Shown here: positions 33,283 to 42,758 of the stretch, piece by piece
Numbering within the stretch: position 1 is the stretch's first letter
How the letters are laid out: each line of letters opens with the position of its first letter
Source of the DNA: Vampirovibrionales bacterium
GTDB lineage: Bacteria; Cyanobacteriota; Vampirovibrionia; Vampirovibrionales; Vampirovibrionaceae
Reading direction: 5' to 3'
Assembly: GCA_016712355.1 (NCBI GenBank)
Contig: JADJRF010000005.1
Coordinates: 2,480,001 to 2,544,000 of the forward strand
DNA length: 64,000 nt
The notes under the pieces: generated by a model
What the model was told of the DNA's origin: nothing
The model's input: only the letters and a program-made list of their open reading frames with translations
The model's database searches: none
Program-made: the position numbers and the translations under genes

Positions 33283-35796
33283 ATGAACCAATTTATTAAT
33301 TACGGCATCGATCTTGGCACAACCAATTCTTGTACCGCCTCCTGGGACGGTAACGATGTCCGAATCTATCAAAATAATGATTTGATGAATGTCACTCCTT
33401 CCGTTGTCAGAGTCCAAAAGAATAATCGGGTTCTTATTGGTAAACGTGCATACAACGCTATTGTGGAGGATCCTGATAATGTGGTCTCTGAATTCAAACG
33501 CTGGATGGGACAGAAAGATAAAAAGTCTTTTTCGGCTTCTGGCCGAAGCATGTCTGCTGAAGAGTTATCATCTGAAGTCTTAAAAGCACTGAAGGAAGAT
33601 GTCAAAAGGCAAACAGGCGAAGACATATCTGCTGCCGTTATAACAGTTCCAGCCGCGTTTGGTGCATTACAATGCGAAGCTACCGCAAGAGCAGCCCAGT
33701 TGGCTGGTATTATTGAAGCACCTTTGCTTCAAGAGCCTATTGCGGCTGCCATAGCATACGGTATAACTCCAGGAGCCATCGATCAGCGGTGGTTAGTTTT
33801 CGATCTCGGAGGAGGCACCCTGGATATTGCGCTTGTCTCAACCAAAGATGGACGCCTGAATGTTCTTGAACATAGAGGAAATAACCTCTTAGGAGGCAAG
33901 GATATTGACCGTATCATCATTGATACCTTTTTCCTGCCAACCCTCACTAAGGAATTTGTGTTACCAGACCCCAAAGACAATCCTGAAGGGTACGACAGGC
34001 TAATCAGAAGATTGGCCTTGAGAGCGGAAGAGGCAAAAATAGAATTGAGTTCAGCGGAGTCAGTTCCGGTTGGTCTCTTTGACCTGGGTGATGATGAGGA
34101 AGGCAATCCTATAGACATTGAGGTTACTATTTCCCGTAAAGATTATGAGTATTCTATAGAGCCTTTGGTTGAGAAGTGTTTGCAACTTTGTGAAGAGGTC
34201 TTATCGAGCAGTCGGGTCTCAGGAAAAGATTTAGATAGAGTTCTCTTGGTTGGTGGGCCTACCCAGATACCTTATGTTCGTTCAGCAATAACCGAAAGAA
34301 TCGGTTCCAAAGTGGACTTTTCGCTCGATCCGATGACTGTTGTAGCGAGAGGTGCTGCCATTTACGCATCCACTATCGAGAAAGCAGCTAAACCGGTTCC
34401 TCTGAGCGTTGATTCTGGTAAAGCCCTGGTACATTTGGCTTACGAACCGGTTAGTGCCTCAGTCACTGCTCATGTTGCCGGTCGGATAGAGAATGCTAAA
34501 CAAGCGAGTATTTCAGAAATCAAGATTGATGCGGAGGGTGGCTACTGGACGAGCGGGTGGTTGCCAATTCCAGAAGGACACTTTGATATTCCTGTCACCC
34601 TTAAAGAAGGGAAACAAAGCCGTTTTTGGCTTTATACAAGAACACAAACTGGTGAAATGGTTGATATTGAGCCTGAAGAGTTCTCTATCCGCCATGGTCT
34701 TGTGGTTTCCTCTCCACCATTGCCGCATTCAATTTCAATAGAGATTGTTGGAAATAACAATAAGCCTGAGCTTGAAGTCATCTTTCCTAAAGGCACTCCT
34801 CTTCCTGCTGAGAAGACCTGCCGTTATAGGGCACAACGCACTTTAAGGCCAAGCGAAGCTGGGAGTGCATTGCCCATTAAGTTATGGGAAGGAGAGATAA
34901 TAGAAGACCCGGAAGCAAATGAGTGGGTTGGCAATCTTACCATTAGCTCAGAAGACATTCGTAGACCAATCCCTGAAGGTTCAGAGATTGAAATTACAAT
35001 CGCAATAGATGCTTCACGAAGAATGACAGTGGATGCGTTTGTTCCGCAGTTGAACCAGAATTTCTCAGATAATGTATATGTACCTCAGAGAGAGGAAAAA
35101 GATTTTGCCGACCTTCTCAAGAATATACCCCAAGAAATAGAAACTCATGTAAGTAGGTTGGATGACCTTGAGTTGTCCGTTGAAGATGCTAAAGCACAGG
35201 ATGAAATTGAAAAACTACGAGAAGATATTGAAAATCTGGATATTGAAGCCAGCAAAACAGGCAACGAGACAAATGATCCTGATCAGGCAAAAAGATTGGT
35301 TGAAACATCTCGTGAAATCAGAGGTAAGCTATCGAAAATAGAGCGGAACTTTGGAACTGGGACTTCTAATACCCTCAAGATAGAAGAGGCTGAAGAACTC
35401 CTATTAAGCCTTCAGAGAGTTATTGATGATCTTGGTTCTCCCTTGGAAAAGAAAGAATTTGAAATGTTACAGCGGCAAGCTGAACGCTCAATAGACAAAG
35501 GTGATGAACGAAGTCTTCAGAAAACAGTTGACTCTTTAGAAACTTTAAAGTGGAGAATTTTATTCAAACAAGACTGGTTCTGGAAAGACATCTTTGAATC
35601 AATGAAGGAGCCGTGGAAAGAATTTACAAACAAGCAAGAAGCTCAAAAATGGATAGCACACGGTGATGACTCTATTCGCCGAGGAGATGGTGAAGGACTT
35701 CGGGAAGCCGTTCGGAAGCTATGGGAACTACAACCAGTAAGCGCTGCCGAAGCCGATAAAGAAAGAGTCCTTCTTGCTGGGCTTAAGAGGTATTAA
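33283..35796 (+). CDS. Hsp70/DnaK-family ATPase with divergent C-terminus
   Basis: 837 residues. The ATPase domain (1-~385) has all Hsp70 motifs: YGIDLGTTNSCTASW (phosphate 1), ITVPAAFGALQCEATARAAQ, VFDLGGGTLDIALV (phosphate 2) and LLVGGPTQIPYVRSAI (adenosine). The region from ~385 to 610 is a beta-rich segment unlike the DnaK substrate domain, and ~610-837 is a charged helical domain with coiled-coil stretches. It is not the housekeeping DnaK. Neighbours encode J-like, GrpE-like and AAA+ proteins. Confidence 0.88.
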   Translation: MNQFINYGIDLGTTNSCTASWDGNDVRIYQNNDLMNVTPSVVRVQKNNRVLIGKRAYNAIVEDPDNVVSEFKRWMGQKDKKSFSASGRSMSAEELSSEVLKALKEDVKRQTGEDISAAVITVPAAFGALQCEATARAAQLAGIIEAPLLQEPIAAAIAYGITPGAIDQRWLVFDLGGGTLDIALVSTKDGRLNVLEHRGNNLLGGKDIDRIIIDTFFLPTLTKEFVLPDPKDNPEGYDRLIRRLALRAEEAKIELSSAESVPVGLFDLGDDEEGNPIDIEVTISRKDYEYSIEPLVEKCLQLCEEVLSSSRVSGKDLDRVLLVGGPTQIPYVRSAITERIGSKVDFSLDPMTVVARGAAIYASTIEKAAKPVPLSVDSGKALVHLAYEPVSASVTAHVAGRIENAKQASISEIKIDAEGGYWTSGWLPIPEGHFDIPVTLKEGKQSRFWLYTRTQTGEMVDIEPEEFSIRHGLVVSSPPLPHSISIEIVGNNNKPELEVIFPKGTPLPAEKTCRYRAQRTLRPSEAGSALPIKLWEGEIIEDPEANEWVGNLTISSEDIRRPIPEGSEIEITIAIDASRRMTVDAFVPQLNQNFSDNVYVPQREEKDFADLLKNIPQEIETHVSRLDDLELSVEDAKAQDEIEKLREDIENLDIEASKTGNETNDPDQAKRLVETSREIRGKLSKIERNFGTGTSNTLKIEEAEELLLSLQRVIDDLGSPLEKKEFEMLQRQAERSIDKGDERSLQKTVDSLETLKWRILFKQDWFWKDIFESMKEPWKEFTNKQEAQKWIAHGDDSIRRGDGEGLREAVRKLWELQPVSAAEADKERVLLAGLKRY

Positions 35797-35798
35797 GA

Positions 35799-37364
35799 AT
35801 GATGAGTTATCTAACTCAAAAGCCAAAGCTTCCAATAGGAACCCCTATTCCAGGTCATCCGGCTATTGAAAAGGCACTTCATTCTGATAAGTCCTGTGAA
35901 GTTTATTTGCTGGAAGAATGTTCAGATTCCAGCCTTTTATTTATTATTGTTTCTGAAAGAGAAGAACAGGAAATAATCAGATGGTGGGAAGAGAATAAAA
36001 TAGAATATTTCCCAGTAGAAAAAATCCAATTCATTTCTCAGAAGGCTCCTAATTCGTTTCAAGCGGTTGTAAAAGTCTCTGGGAAATGGTTAGGTGGTTA
36101 CTCCCCTGAGTTAGACAGGAAAGGACTCGTAAACCTTTTACTTGCCCTTGTTAAGCTCGCAAAGGCTAGTGAGTCTTTTGAGGCTTCTCCCAGATATGCA
36201 CCGTCATTATTATGGCTATCCGTGAATAAAGAAATGCCTCTATCAGGCTTGATTTTGACTTCGATAGCTTTAAAGGAAGTAGAGCTTATTCAGTTAATCG
36301 GAAAAACATTTTACACCCTTACTACTGGAATAGATTTAAATGAGAGCCAAGATATAGGTCTTTTCGCACCACTAAGCAAATGGTGTGTTAATGCTGGCCC
36401 AGGCTTATCTGGGCTTATCAACCGTTGCATTGACCAAGCTGTACCGTCCCTTTTGGATATTGAGAATGAGGCAATATCATTCACAGAAGAAGAAACTATG
36501 GCCCTTCCAAACCTACCTAGGGCTACTTCTACACGTCGAAAATCCCCTCAGGTGCAAACTAAAAAACCATTAGAGGGTGGCCTTGCAAAGGTTGCGGGTA
36601 TGCGAGAGCTTAAAGACCTTTTAGTCCAAGAGGTTATCAAGCCCATAAATGACCCTGAGCCTTATAAGAAGTATGGCCTCTCAATCCCCAATGGAATACT
36701 CCTGTTTGGGCCTCCTGGATGCGGTAAAACTTACATTGCCAAGCAATTAGCTGAAGAATTAGGCCTGTATTTTGTTCAAATTATTCCTTCAGAAATTGCT
36801 AGCCCATATATTAATCAATCCATTTTGCACATACGAGATATCTTTGAGACAGCCAAAGAGAGAGCGCCATCAATTCTCTTTATTGATGAGTTTGAAGCTA
36901 TGGTTCCTTCCCGTTCAGAACTTGGTGGGCATCAGCAGCATAAAGCTGGGGAAGTAAATGAATTCTTGTCCCAGTTAAACGAATGTGCTGCGAAGAACAT
37001 ATTTGTGATCGCCGCCACCAATGAACCAGAGAAAATAGACTCTGCCATTAGGCGAACAGGAAGACTAGATAAGTTAATTTATGTAGGCCCTCCTGACGAG
37101 GAAGCTAGAGAAGAAATGTTGAAATTGCACCTAAAGAATCGGCCTACAGATGAGACTATTGATCTGGCGGGACTCTCAAAACAGCTTATAGGGTATTCGG
37201 CCAGTGATATTAGGTTTCTTGTGGACGAGGCAGCCCGACTTGCGATGAGAACCGAAAATCCTGTTTCCAGCGAAATTATGTTTCAGGTAATGGCTAAGAT
37301 ACCAGCATCAATCACAGATGAAATCACCACTCGCTATAAGAGCTTTACGTCACGAGGAATATAA
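35799..37364 (+). CDS. AAA+ ATPase (CDC48/FtsH-like module)
   Basis: 521 residues. The ~240-residue N-terminal domain is unrecognised. The AAA domain has Walker A GPPGCGKT (~305), Walker B SILFIDEFEAM, sensor 1 FVIAATNEPEKID, the arginine-finger region RRTGRLDKLIYVG and a sensor 2/lid with YSASDIRFLVDEAARLAM. No protease or membrane domain is fused, so it should unfold or remodel proteins. It follows the Hsp70 gene by two bases and ends the operon. Confidence 0.88.
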   Translation: MMSYLTQKPKLPIGTPIPGHPAIEKALHSDKSCEVYLLEECSDSSLLFIIVSEREEQEIIRWWEENKIEYFPVEKIQFISQKAPNSFQAVVKVSGKWLGGYSPELDRKGLVNLLLALVKLAKASESFEASPRYAPSLLWLSVNKEMPLSGLILTSIALKEVELIQLIGKTFYTLTTGIDLNESQDIGLFAPLSKWCVNAGPGLSGLINRCIDQAVPSLLDIENEAISFTEEETMALPNLPRATSTRRKSPQVQTKKPLEGGLAKVAGMRELKDLLVQEVIKPINDPEPYKKYGLSIPNGILLFGPPGCGKTYIAKQLAEELGLYFVQIIPSEIASPYINQSILHIRDIFETAKERAPSILFIDEFEAMVPSRSELGGHQQHKAGEVNEFLSQLNECAAKNIFVIAATNEPEKIDSAIRRTGRLDKLIYVGPPDEEAREEMLKLHLKNRPTDETIDLAGLSKQLIGYSASDIRFLVDEAARLAMRTENPVSSEIMFQVMAKIPASITDEITTRYKSFTSRGI

Positions 37365-37373
37365 AAGATTGAT

Positions 37374-37704
37374 TTAAACAAGTTGATGACATTCATCAGC
37401 AATCAACAGAAGATTGACCATCGAATATTCCTGTAATAACTCGGAAAGCTGCCCATTCAAAATTTGATGATTTTCAGAAACAATTGGATCTTCAATCACT
37501 ATTCCTTGTTCTTTTCCTTCGACTTCTACTTTCAATCTAGTAGATAAATTAATGATAAACTCCCCAGCAGCGGCGTGTGATGGTTTTCTATCTATTTCCA
37601 ATAATCTCTCTAATAGGTTTATAGCGGCTGTAAACTTTTCGACTGCGCTGGTAAGCGCATCGTTTTCTTCTCCTCTTAAGACCTCATTGTTGGCGGAAGT
37701 GCAA
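37374..37704 (-). pseudogene. C-terminal piece of the STAND gene beyond the IS
   Basis: The open frame runs from the IS edge to the stop at 37374 (about 108 residues, TSANNEVLRGEENDALTSAV ... LIADECHQLV). No own promoter or good start; TTG at 37601 is the only start-like codon. Continuous in frame with 39125-41398 once the IS is removed. Confidence 0.75.
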
Positions 37705-37780
37705 TGACCTGAGCCCAGAAATGGGGACCGTTCAAAAGTAGAGGATTTTGTTCTTCAATCTTTTGAAAGGAGTGTTTGGA

Positions 37781-38047
37781 ATGAAAACGAGCCGATTCAC
37801 GGAAGAGCAGGTTATTACTGCATTACGGACACAGGAAAGCGGTCAGAAGACGGTCGAAGGTGTCTGTCGGGAGCTTGGCATCTCGCAAGCCACGTTCTAC
37901 AAGTGGAAAAAGAAGTACGGAAACTTGAGCATCTTGGAAGCCAGGCGTTTACGGGTTCTGGAAGTAGAGAATTCCCGACTGAAAAGGCTGTTGAGTGAGC
38001 GCACACTGGAACTGGATGCGCTGCAGGACGTGCTAAAAAAGCTTTAG
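37781..38047 (+). CDS. IS3-family transposase OrfA (element B)
   Basis: 88 residues: HTH (VEGVCRELGISQATFYKW) and zipper helix (LEVENSRLKRLLSERTLELD). It ends at an A-AAA-AAG slippery run just before the stop, the classical site of -1 frameshifting that makes the OrfAB transposase. GAAAGGAG precedes the ATG region. Confidence 0.92.
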   Translation: MKTSRFTEEQVITALRTQESGQKTVEGVCRELGISQATFYKWKKKYGNLSILEARRLRVLEVENSRLKRLLSERTLELDALQDVLKKL

Positions 38048-38895
38048 GGCCTTCCCGTCGTCGGATTCTGTTTCATTGCCTGCGCGCGGACAAATACAAG
38101 CTGTCGAAACGTCAATGCGCCCGGCTATCGCGCGTGCGTCGGCACGGCTTACGCTCTGTGGCAGACGCCAGGAATGAATCCCTGCGTCAGGCAATCCTGC
38201 GTCTTTCCAATCGTTTCGCGAGGTTCGGCTATCGCCGGATTCACGCCATACTGGTGAAGCAGGAAGGTTGGACAATCAACGTGAAGCGGGTGCGGCGGAT
38301 CCGGAGCGAGGAAGGCCTACAAGTCAGAAAGAAAACGAAGAAACGCAGGCGAGGCCAAGGCGTTCAGTCGCCCGAACAGGCCGTTGCGCCAAATCACGTG
38401 TGGACGGTTGATTTTGTGCAGGACCGCCTGACTTCTGGCGGCCGTGTCCGGCTATTGACGGTGCTGGATGAATTTACGCGCCAGTCCCTGTGCATTCGCG
38501 TGGAACGTTCTCTCAGGGGCGAGGATGTGCGCCTGACATTGCAGACGTTGTTTAGGGATTACGGGATTCCCCGGTATCTACGCAGCGACAACGGGTCGGA
38601 ATTTGTCGCCCGTTGCCTGCAAAGCTGGCTACAGACGCAGCACACGCAGTCGCTCTTTATTGAGCCTGGGAGCCCGTGGCAAAACGGCAAGTGCGAAAGT
38701 TTCAACGGCCGTTTGCGGGATGAATGCCTGAACATGGAAGCCTTCGATACGTTGAGCGAGGCTCAGGTCGTGATTGAAGCATGGCGCGGGCATTACAACA
38801 CCGAGCGTCCTCACAGCGCCTTGCAATACCGAACGCCTGAAGTTTTTATTCTCGACTGGCAGGGTGAGCAGGCGGCTTTACGTCTGATCGCCTGA
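38044..38895 (+). CDS. IS3-family transposase OrfB (element B)
   Basis: The frame is open from the slippery site to 38895 (~283 residues); an internal ATG at 38134 gives 253. The DDE core is intact: WTVDFVQDRL, LRSDNGSEF and QNGKCESFNGRLRDE. Normally expressed as the OrfAB fusion. Confidence 0.9.
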   Translation, partial: LGPSRRRILFHCLRADKYKLSKRQCARLSRVRRHGLRSVADARNESLRQAILRLSNRFARFGYRRIHAILVKQEGWTINVKRVRRIRSEEGLQVRKKTKKRRRGQGVQSPEQAVAPNHVWTVDFVQDRLTSGGRVRLLTVLDEFTRQSLCIRVERSLRGEDVRLTLQTLFRDYGIPRYLRSDNGSEFVARCLQSWLQTQHTQSLFIEPGSPWQNGKCESFNGRLRDECLNMEAFDTLSEAQVVIEAWRGHYNTERPHSALQYRTPEVFILDWQGEQAALRLIA

Positions 38896-38957
38896 AAAAA
38901 TCCAGCATTCCAAACCCGCTGAAACCACAGCGGGCGAATTTATCGTGGAAATGGAAA

Positions 38958-39016
38958 GGTGTTGAAAAGCGGTTGAAAAGCGCTGGCGCTTTCCAACCGC
39001 TTTTCAACACCAGTTT
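38958..39016 (+). terminator. 54-base palindrome, strong terminator-like hairpin
   Basis: Arms of 26 bases (GGTGTTGAAAAGCGGTTGAA... on the left) with one mismatch and a 2-base loop, from 38958 to 39011, followed by GTTTTT. It sits in the IS tail after orfB and should stop transcription leaving or entering the element. Confidence 0.65.
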
Positions 39017-39124
39017 TTGGCGTTCGACGACGATTTTAAAATTGGAACTCAGGACGCCGACCTGAAAACGTGCTAAAATCCTAAAATTCGACTTTTGGAT
39101 GGTTCCGGGTACGGGGCTCGGTCA

Positions 39125-41398
39125 GCAAATTGCAGATATATCATAAGCTGATGACATGGCATTACTAAACGTCTCTATAATTTTAGATTTCAAGACTTGC
39201 TCTTGGAATTCTGGCAACCATATATCATTAAAATTCACATCTGGAAGAGATTTGGTTGGATAAATTTTCATCGCTAAGTTAGAAATAATTTTCCCATTAA
39301 GCTTAGGAACCACTGTAAATATTCTCTTCTCATCAAGAGCTTCTTTGGCAATCTGAATAACCGTTTCAAGTTTATTTAATTCTTCAAGCTCTGATATAGT
39401 CATAATAATTGCAATCTCAACCGCAGGCCAGTAAATACCATCGTTTTTCTTTAATGGAACAGTCTTGTATTCTCCCTCTATACCTTCTTCTTTTAGGTTC
39501 CTCAACAAGCATTCCAAAGTTTTCTTTAAACGATGTTCGCCCCGATTTTTGCTAAATTTTGAAGCGGCTGCAATAGACTTCCCAAAGCTAGCTCGTTTTG
39601 CCATTGCTACAGCAAGTTCTATAGAATCTTTCTCATATTGTGCTGCAAACTCCTGTAGAATTTCAGATAAATATTCAAGTCGTTCAGAAATGGCTATTAA
39701 TTGGTCGGCAGGAGTGTCATCTAACATCCTCCATATTGTCGAGCTTGTACACTTTTGAGCATCCTCGGATAAATGTAGTGAAAAACTAGCTACCGCTTGT
39801 GCCTCAGACTTCTGAGATACAGCACACAGACGAGGTATTAAATTATTTAAAATGGAAGTTAGGAGCGTTCCTATAGTATCGCTGGATATCCCAAGATTAG
39901 AAGCATTTTTAAGACTTCCAAGAAGGCTTGGAACCATTGTAAAACTAAGCCCGTTGCATGCTTGAACAATAGAATTGAGCTCTTCAGCAATCTGCTCTTG
40001 ATTATTAAATTTTACGCCTCGAATCCATTTTTCTGTAACCTCACGAAAGACAGATTCAGTTCGTGTGATTAAACTCGACATAACTGTTGAGTATTCAGAT
40101 AAGGAAATAATATTCGCATTAGATTGTATAAAATAGCCAAGAGCCTTATTCCAGGCCACAACCACTTCAGTAGGGAGGTTAGACCGAGGAATATTTTTAG
40201 CCATCATAGGACGGCCTTCAATCTGAATAACCATTCCATTTGTATCGACAAATGAGCAAGCGGCAGCTTCTGAAGAAGGAACAAGCGCCATTATAATTTT
40301 ACAAATTTCTACTGCTTTATCATTCATATTATCCGAAGCTTGTGCAGATATGAATTGGTAGTCTGCCCTTACAGTTCGGCCATGTTCTTCTTCTCCTATA
40401 ATCGGTGGCATGATCCAGGAAATTTGTTCTGAAGCCGTTTTTAACAAGTATTCTTCACCACCAAATGATTTGCTTAGTGATAAAGCAAAGTCCGGTGATA
40501 CGGAATAAGCCGTCTCAAGAACTTTTGAAATTTTTCTAATGCAATAATTGTTTGTTTCGGCATCCAGAATATTCAAATCAAAGGAAGGAAAGTGACTCAT
40601 ATTGACCATAGAAGCAAGTAATAACTGTAAGGTATCTAATCCTTCTAATGCTGGAAACACATGAATTTTGTCTAAAAAAGTGATTCTAAAATCTTCTAGT
40701 GGTGTCGAATGAAAATGTTGAACAAGCTCTTTAAGACGGTTCCAACCTTCACCTACAGATGGAAGGTCGGGAAACTCCACTCCTTTTGCCACTGCAAACA
40801 TCGCAGTCACTGACCACAAAGACCGCTCAATATTCCATTCCTCTAGCAATTGGATAAACTGCTTTGCTCGAACTTCAAGACTTGCAAAACCTAAGCCCGT
40901 TAGTATAGCAGTCATAGTCTCAACGGTATTTTGTTCCTTCTGAAGACTAACGAGAGCATCAATCAATTTTAAACGATTGAATTTTTCAGGCTCTCTCAGT
41001 ACCGCTTGAATGATTAATGGAAGCGAAGCAGTTGTCACAGCACGAATAGATTGAAGTAATGAGTCTTCTGTTTGTATTACAAGCTCGTCATGAGTGAGTC
41101 TGGCCAGTGCCGAAGAGCGCAGGTTATGTAATCCCCCTAAAATACCTGGAGATTTCTCTTTGACGAGGTGTTCCTTAAGTAATCTCGATAGAGAGCGGAG
41201 ACCTTCTTCTGGAGAAATTCCCAGGATGTCTAAAAGGACTCCGACTTCAATTTCACCATTTAGACTTGTAATTAGTGAAGATGCTCGAAGTATTTTCACT
41301 TCGATGGTTCTAGTCGAATCTTCCAATCTTTGCTGGACTTGCTCCGATAAAAGTTTCTCCAATCGCTTCCCTTGAGTCAGAATGTGAGTATATTCCAA
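39125..41398 (-). pseudogene. Middle/C-terminal part of the STAND gene
   Basis: 758 residues, open from 41398 (TTG) and further upstream to the frameshift at ~41452. Almost entirely alpha-helical with repeated ~40-residue units, fitting the helical-repeat sensor region of STAND proteins. The segment WKEPFEDSKGLLLEYTHILT just upstream of the TTG is what I would expect immediately after a STAND NTPase domain. The stop is created by the IS end. Confidence 0.7.
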
Positions 41399-41450
41399 TA
41401 AAAGGCCTTTTGAGTCTTCAAATGGTTCTTTCCAATAGGGCCAGTTGGTT

Positions 41451-42626
41451 TTACCCCCTATTTTTAAGTTCCTCCCAAAGGGATCTGGCTAAATCTGCAT
41501 CAAGTTCAACAGGGAACATCTCGGCATCTTGAATACCTTTTAGTATGCCAAGGTCTTCATTACGCACCGCTCCCAAAAGGATTACGTTTGGAAGCTTCGA
41601 TGCTTCTTCAGCTAATACAGTCCAAACAGCCATATTAGTGGGATTAATTTCATCGCATACAATCCCTATGGGAGAGTGTTGATTAGGGTTTCTTGCCTTA
41701 ATGAATCTCTGTATATCCTTCACATCCTCAGTTTTAACCATTGCGCTCAGGCGGAACCAACGTGTAGTACTAGCCATTTTGTTAGCAGTAAGCCATATCA
41801 ACGATGATTTTCCTGCCCCAGATGGCCCGGTAACCAAGATTTGACGTGCTGTTTTGAATTGCTGGTAAACAGCTTCTACTTGTTGAGGTCTATCAATAAT
41901 AAGCCCAGCCGCAATATGACCCGGTTGCGCTTTAACGCCACTATAAAAGGCTTGATCTTCAATTGGTGAATTAAAATCAATAGGCTCAATGGCACCCTTT
42001 AGAAGGGCTGTATCAATAGCAGAACTATCCATTCCTTCTAAAAATTTTAAAATGAGCCACTCGATGTCTGTTGGACTAATTTGAATTCTTTTGTGAAAAT
42101 CCGTGGTTTCATTTGCATCCGAAACTTCCCCTACAAAGGCACTCAAACTCTTAAACAAAGCTTCTGCCACTGAATCGGCTATCTTCAAAGTTTGGATCAA
42201 TATCTCCACTGCTTCATTGTTAGGAAACTCTGACACCACAACTTGCTCTCCTGAGCTATTGAGTAGCTCTTCAAGAGGACAGGGAGTTATTTTGCTACAA
42301 GGCTTTTGTAAGCCTATACCTATTTCAAAGACTTTATTTTCATTAAGCGTTTTAAGTTTTTCTTCAGCATTTTTACGATAAGATTCCACCTCGTTCAAAC
42401 TAAAAGAATTGGATTTACGAGATTTAATCTGTATCCATATCTCACGGTTTTCAAATTCCAGAACTACATCTTCAAACCCTTCTGGTATGACGGAGCCACT
42501 TGGAATTTGCCCGGCCCACTGCTTAATAAGCAAAAGCGCAATGAAATGATCTTGATACCTATACCCTTTACCGGATTGAGCACCAGATCGACTACATTTC
42601 CAAAGTTGTTCTCTACTTGTTTTCAT
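41451..42626 (-). CDS. Cap4-type nuclease domain fused to NTPase (N-terminal piece)
   Basis: 391 residues from the ATG at 42626. The N-terminal domain (residues ~15-90) has SGKGYRYQDHFIALLLIKQW and FEDVVLEFENREIWIQIKS, the D...QxK pattern of DUF4297/Cap4 dsDNA endonucleases. The NTPase has Walker A VTGPSGAGKSSLIW (~265) and Walker B IGIVCDEINPT (~325). The frame ends at TAA right after the GGGGG run, inside what should be the NTPase domain. Confidence 0.75.
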   Translation of the reverse strand: MKTSREQLWKCSRSGAQSGKGYRYQDHFIALLLIKQWAGQIPSGSVIPEGFEDVVLEFENREIWIQIKSRKSNSFSLNEVESYRKNAEEKLKTLNENKVFEIGIGLQKPCSKITPCPLEELLNSSGEQVVVSEFPNNEAVEILIQTLKIADSVAEALFKSLSAFVGEVSDANETTDFHKRIQISPTDIEWLILKFLEGMDSSAIDTALLKGAIEPIDFNSPIEDQAFYSGVKAQPGHIAAGLIIDRPQQVEAVYQQFKTARQILVTGPSGAGKSSLIWLTANKMASTTRWFRLSAMVKTEDVKDIQRFIKARNPNQHSPIGIVCDEINPTNMAVWTVLAEEASKLPNVILLGAVRNEDLGILKGIQDAEMFPVELDADLARSLWEELKNRG

Positions 42627-42758
42627 TTATTACCATTATAGCGATTCTAAGCCTTCACTGTTACAGCGGTCTTTAGTGGAGGATACCATAATGCTTACAG
42701 TCCGGTCTTGGGGCCGGTCTTTTTTGTATCTAAAAGCCAAGCCATAAGAGGGTTTCGT

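Larger units (their letters stand above)
37705..39124 (+). mobile_element. IS3-family element B (1420 bp) with GCAA duplication
   Basis: Ends TGACCTGAGCCC (37705) and GCTCGGTCA (to 39124) are inverted repeats. The 4-base target duplication GCAA is at 37701-37704 and 39125-39128. Its terminal TGA supplies a stop codon to the broken STAND gene. It has an unusual ~230-base tail after orfB with a 54-base palindrome. Related copies: a hybrid at 48080 and an end fragment at 56046. Confidence 0.92.
37374..42626 (-). pseudogene. Cap4-nuclease/STAND NTPase defence gene, frameshifted and IS-split
   Basis: One ancestral gene. Removing the IS (37705-39124) and one copy of its GCAA target duplication joins the fragments 39125-41398 and 37374-37700 in frame. 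Removing one G from the five-G run at 41452-41456 (minus strand) joins the N-terminal piece 41451-42626 to ...KTNWPYWKEPFEDSKGLLL, then EYTHILTQGKRLEKLL. The restored protein would be ~1275 residues: nuclease, STAND-type NTPase, long helical sensor. Predicted anti-phage role by analogy with Avs/Cap4 families. The frameshift could be an assembly error; the IS insertion is well supported. Confidence 0.75.

Noticed and set aside
38958..39011. 54-base palindrome considered as a CRISPR repeat or origin
   Set aside because: Single copy, no spacers or iterons, and it lies inside an IS tail followed by a T run, so a terminator is the better reading.
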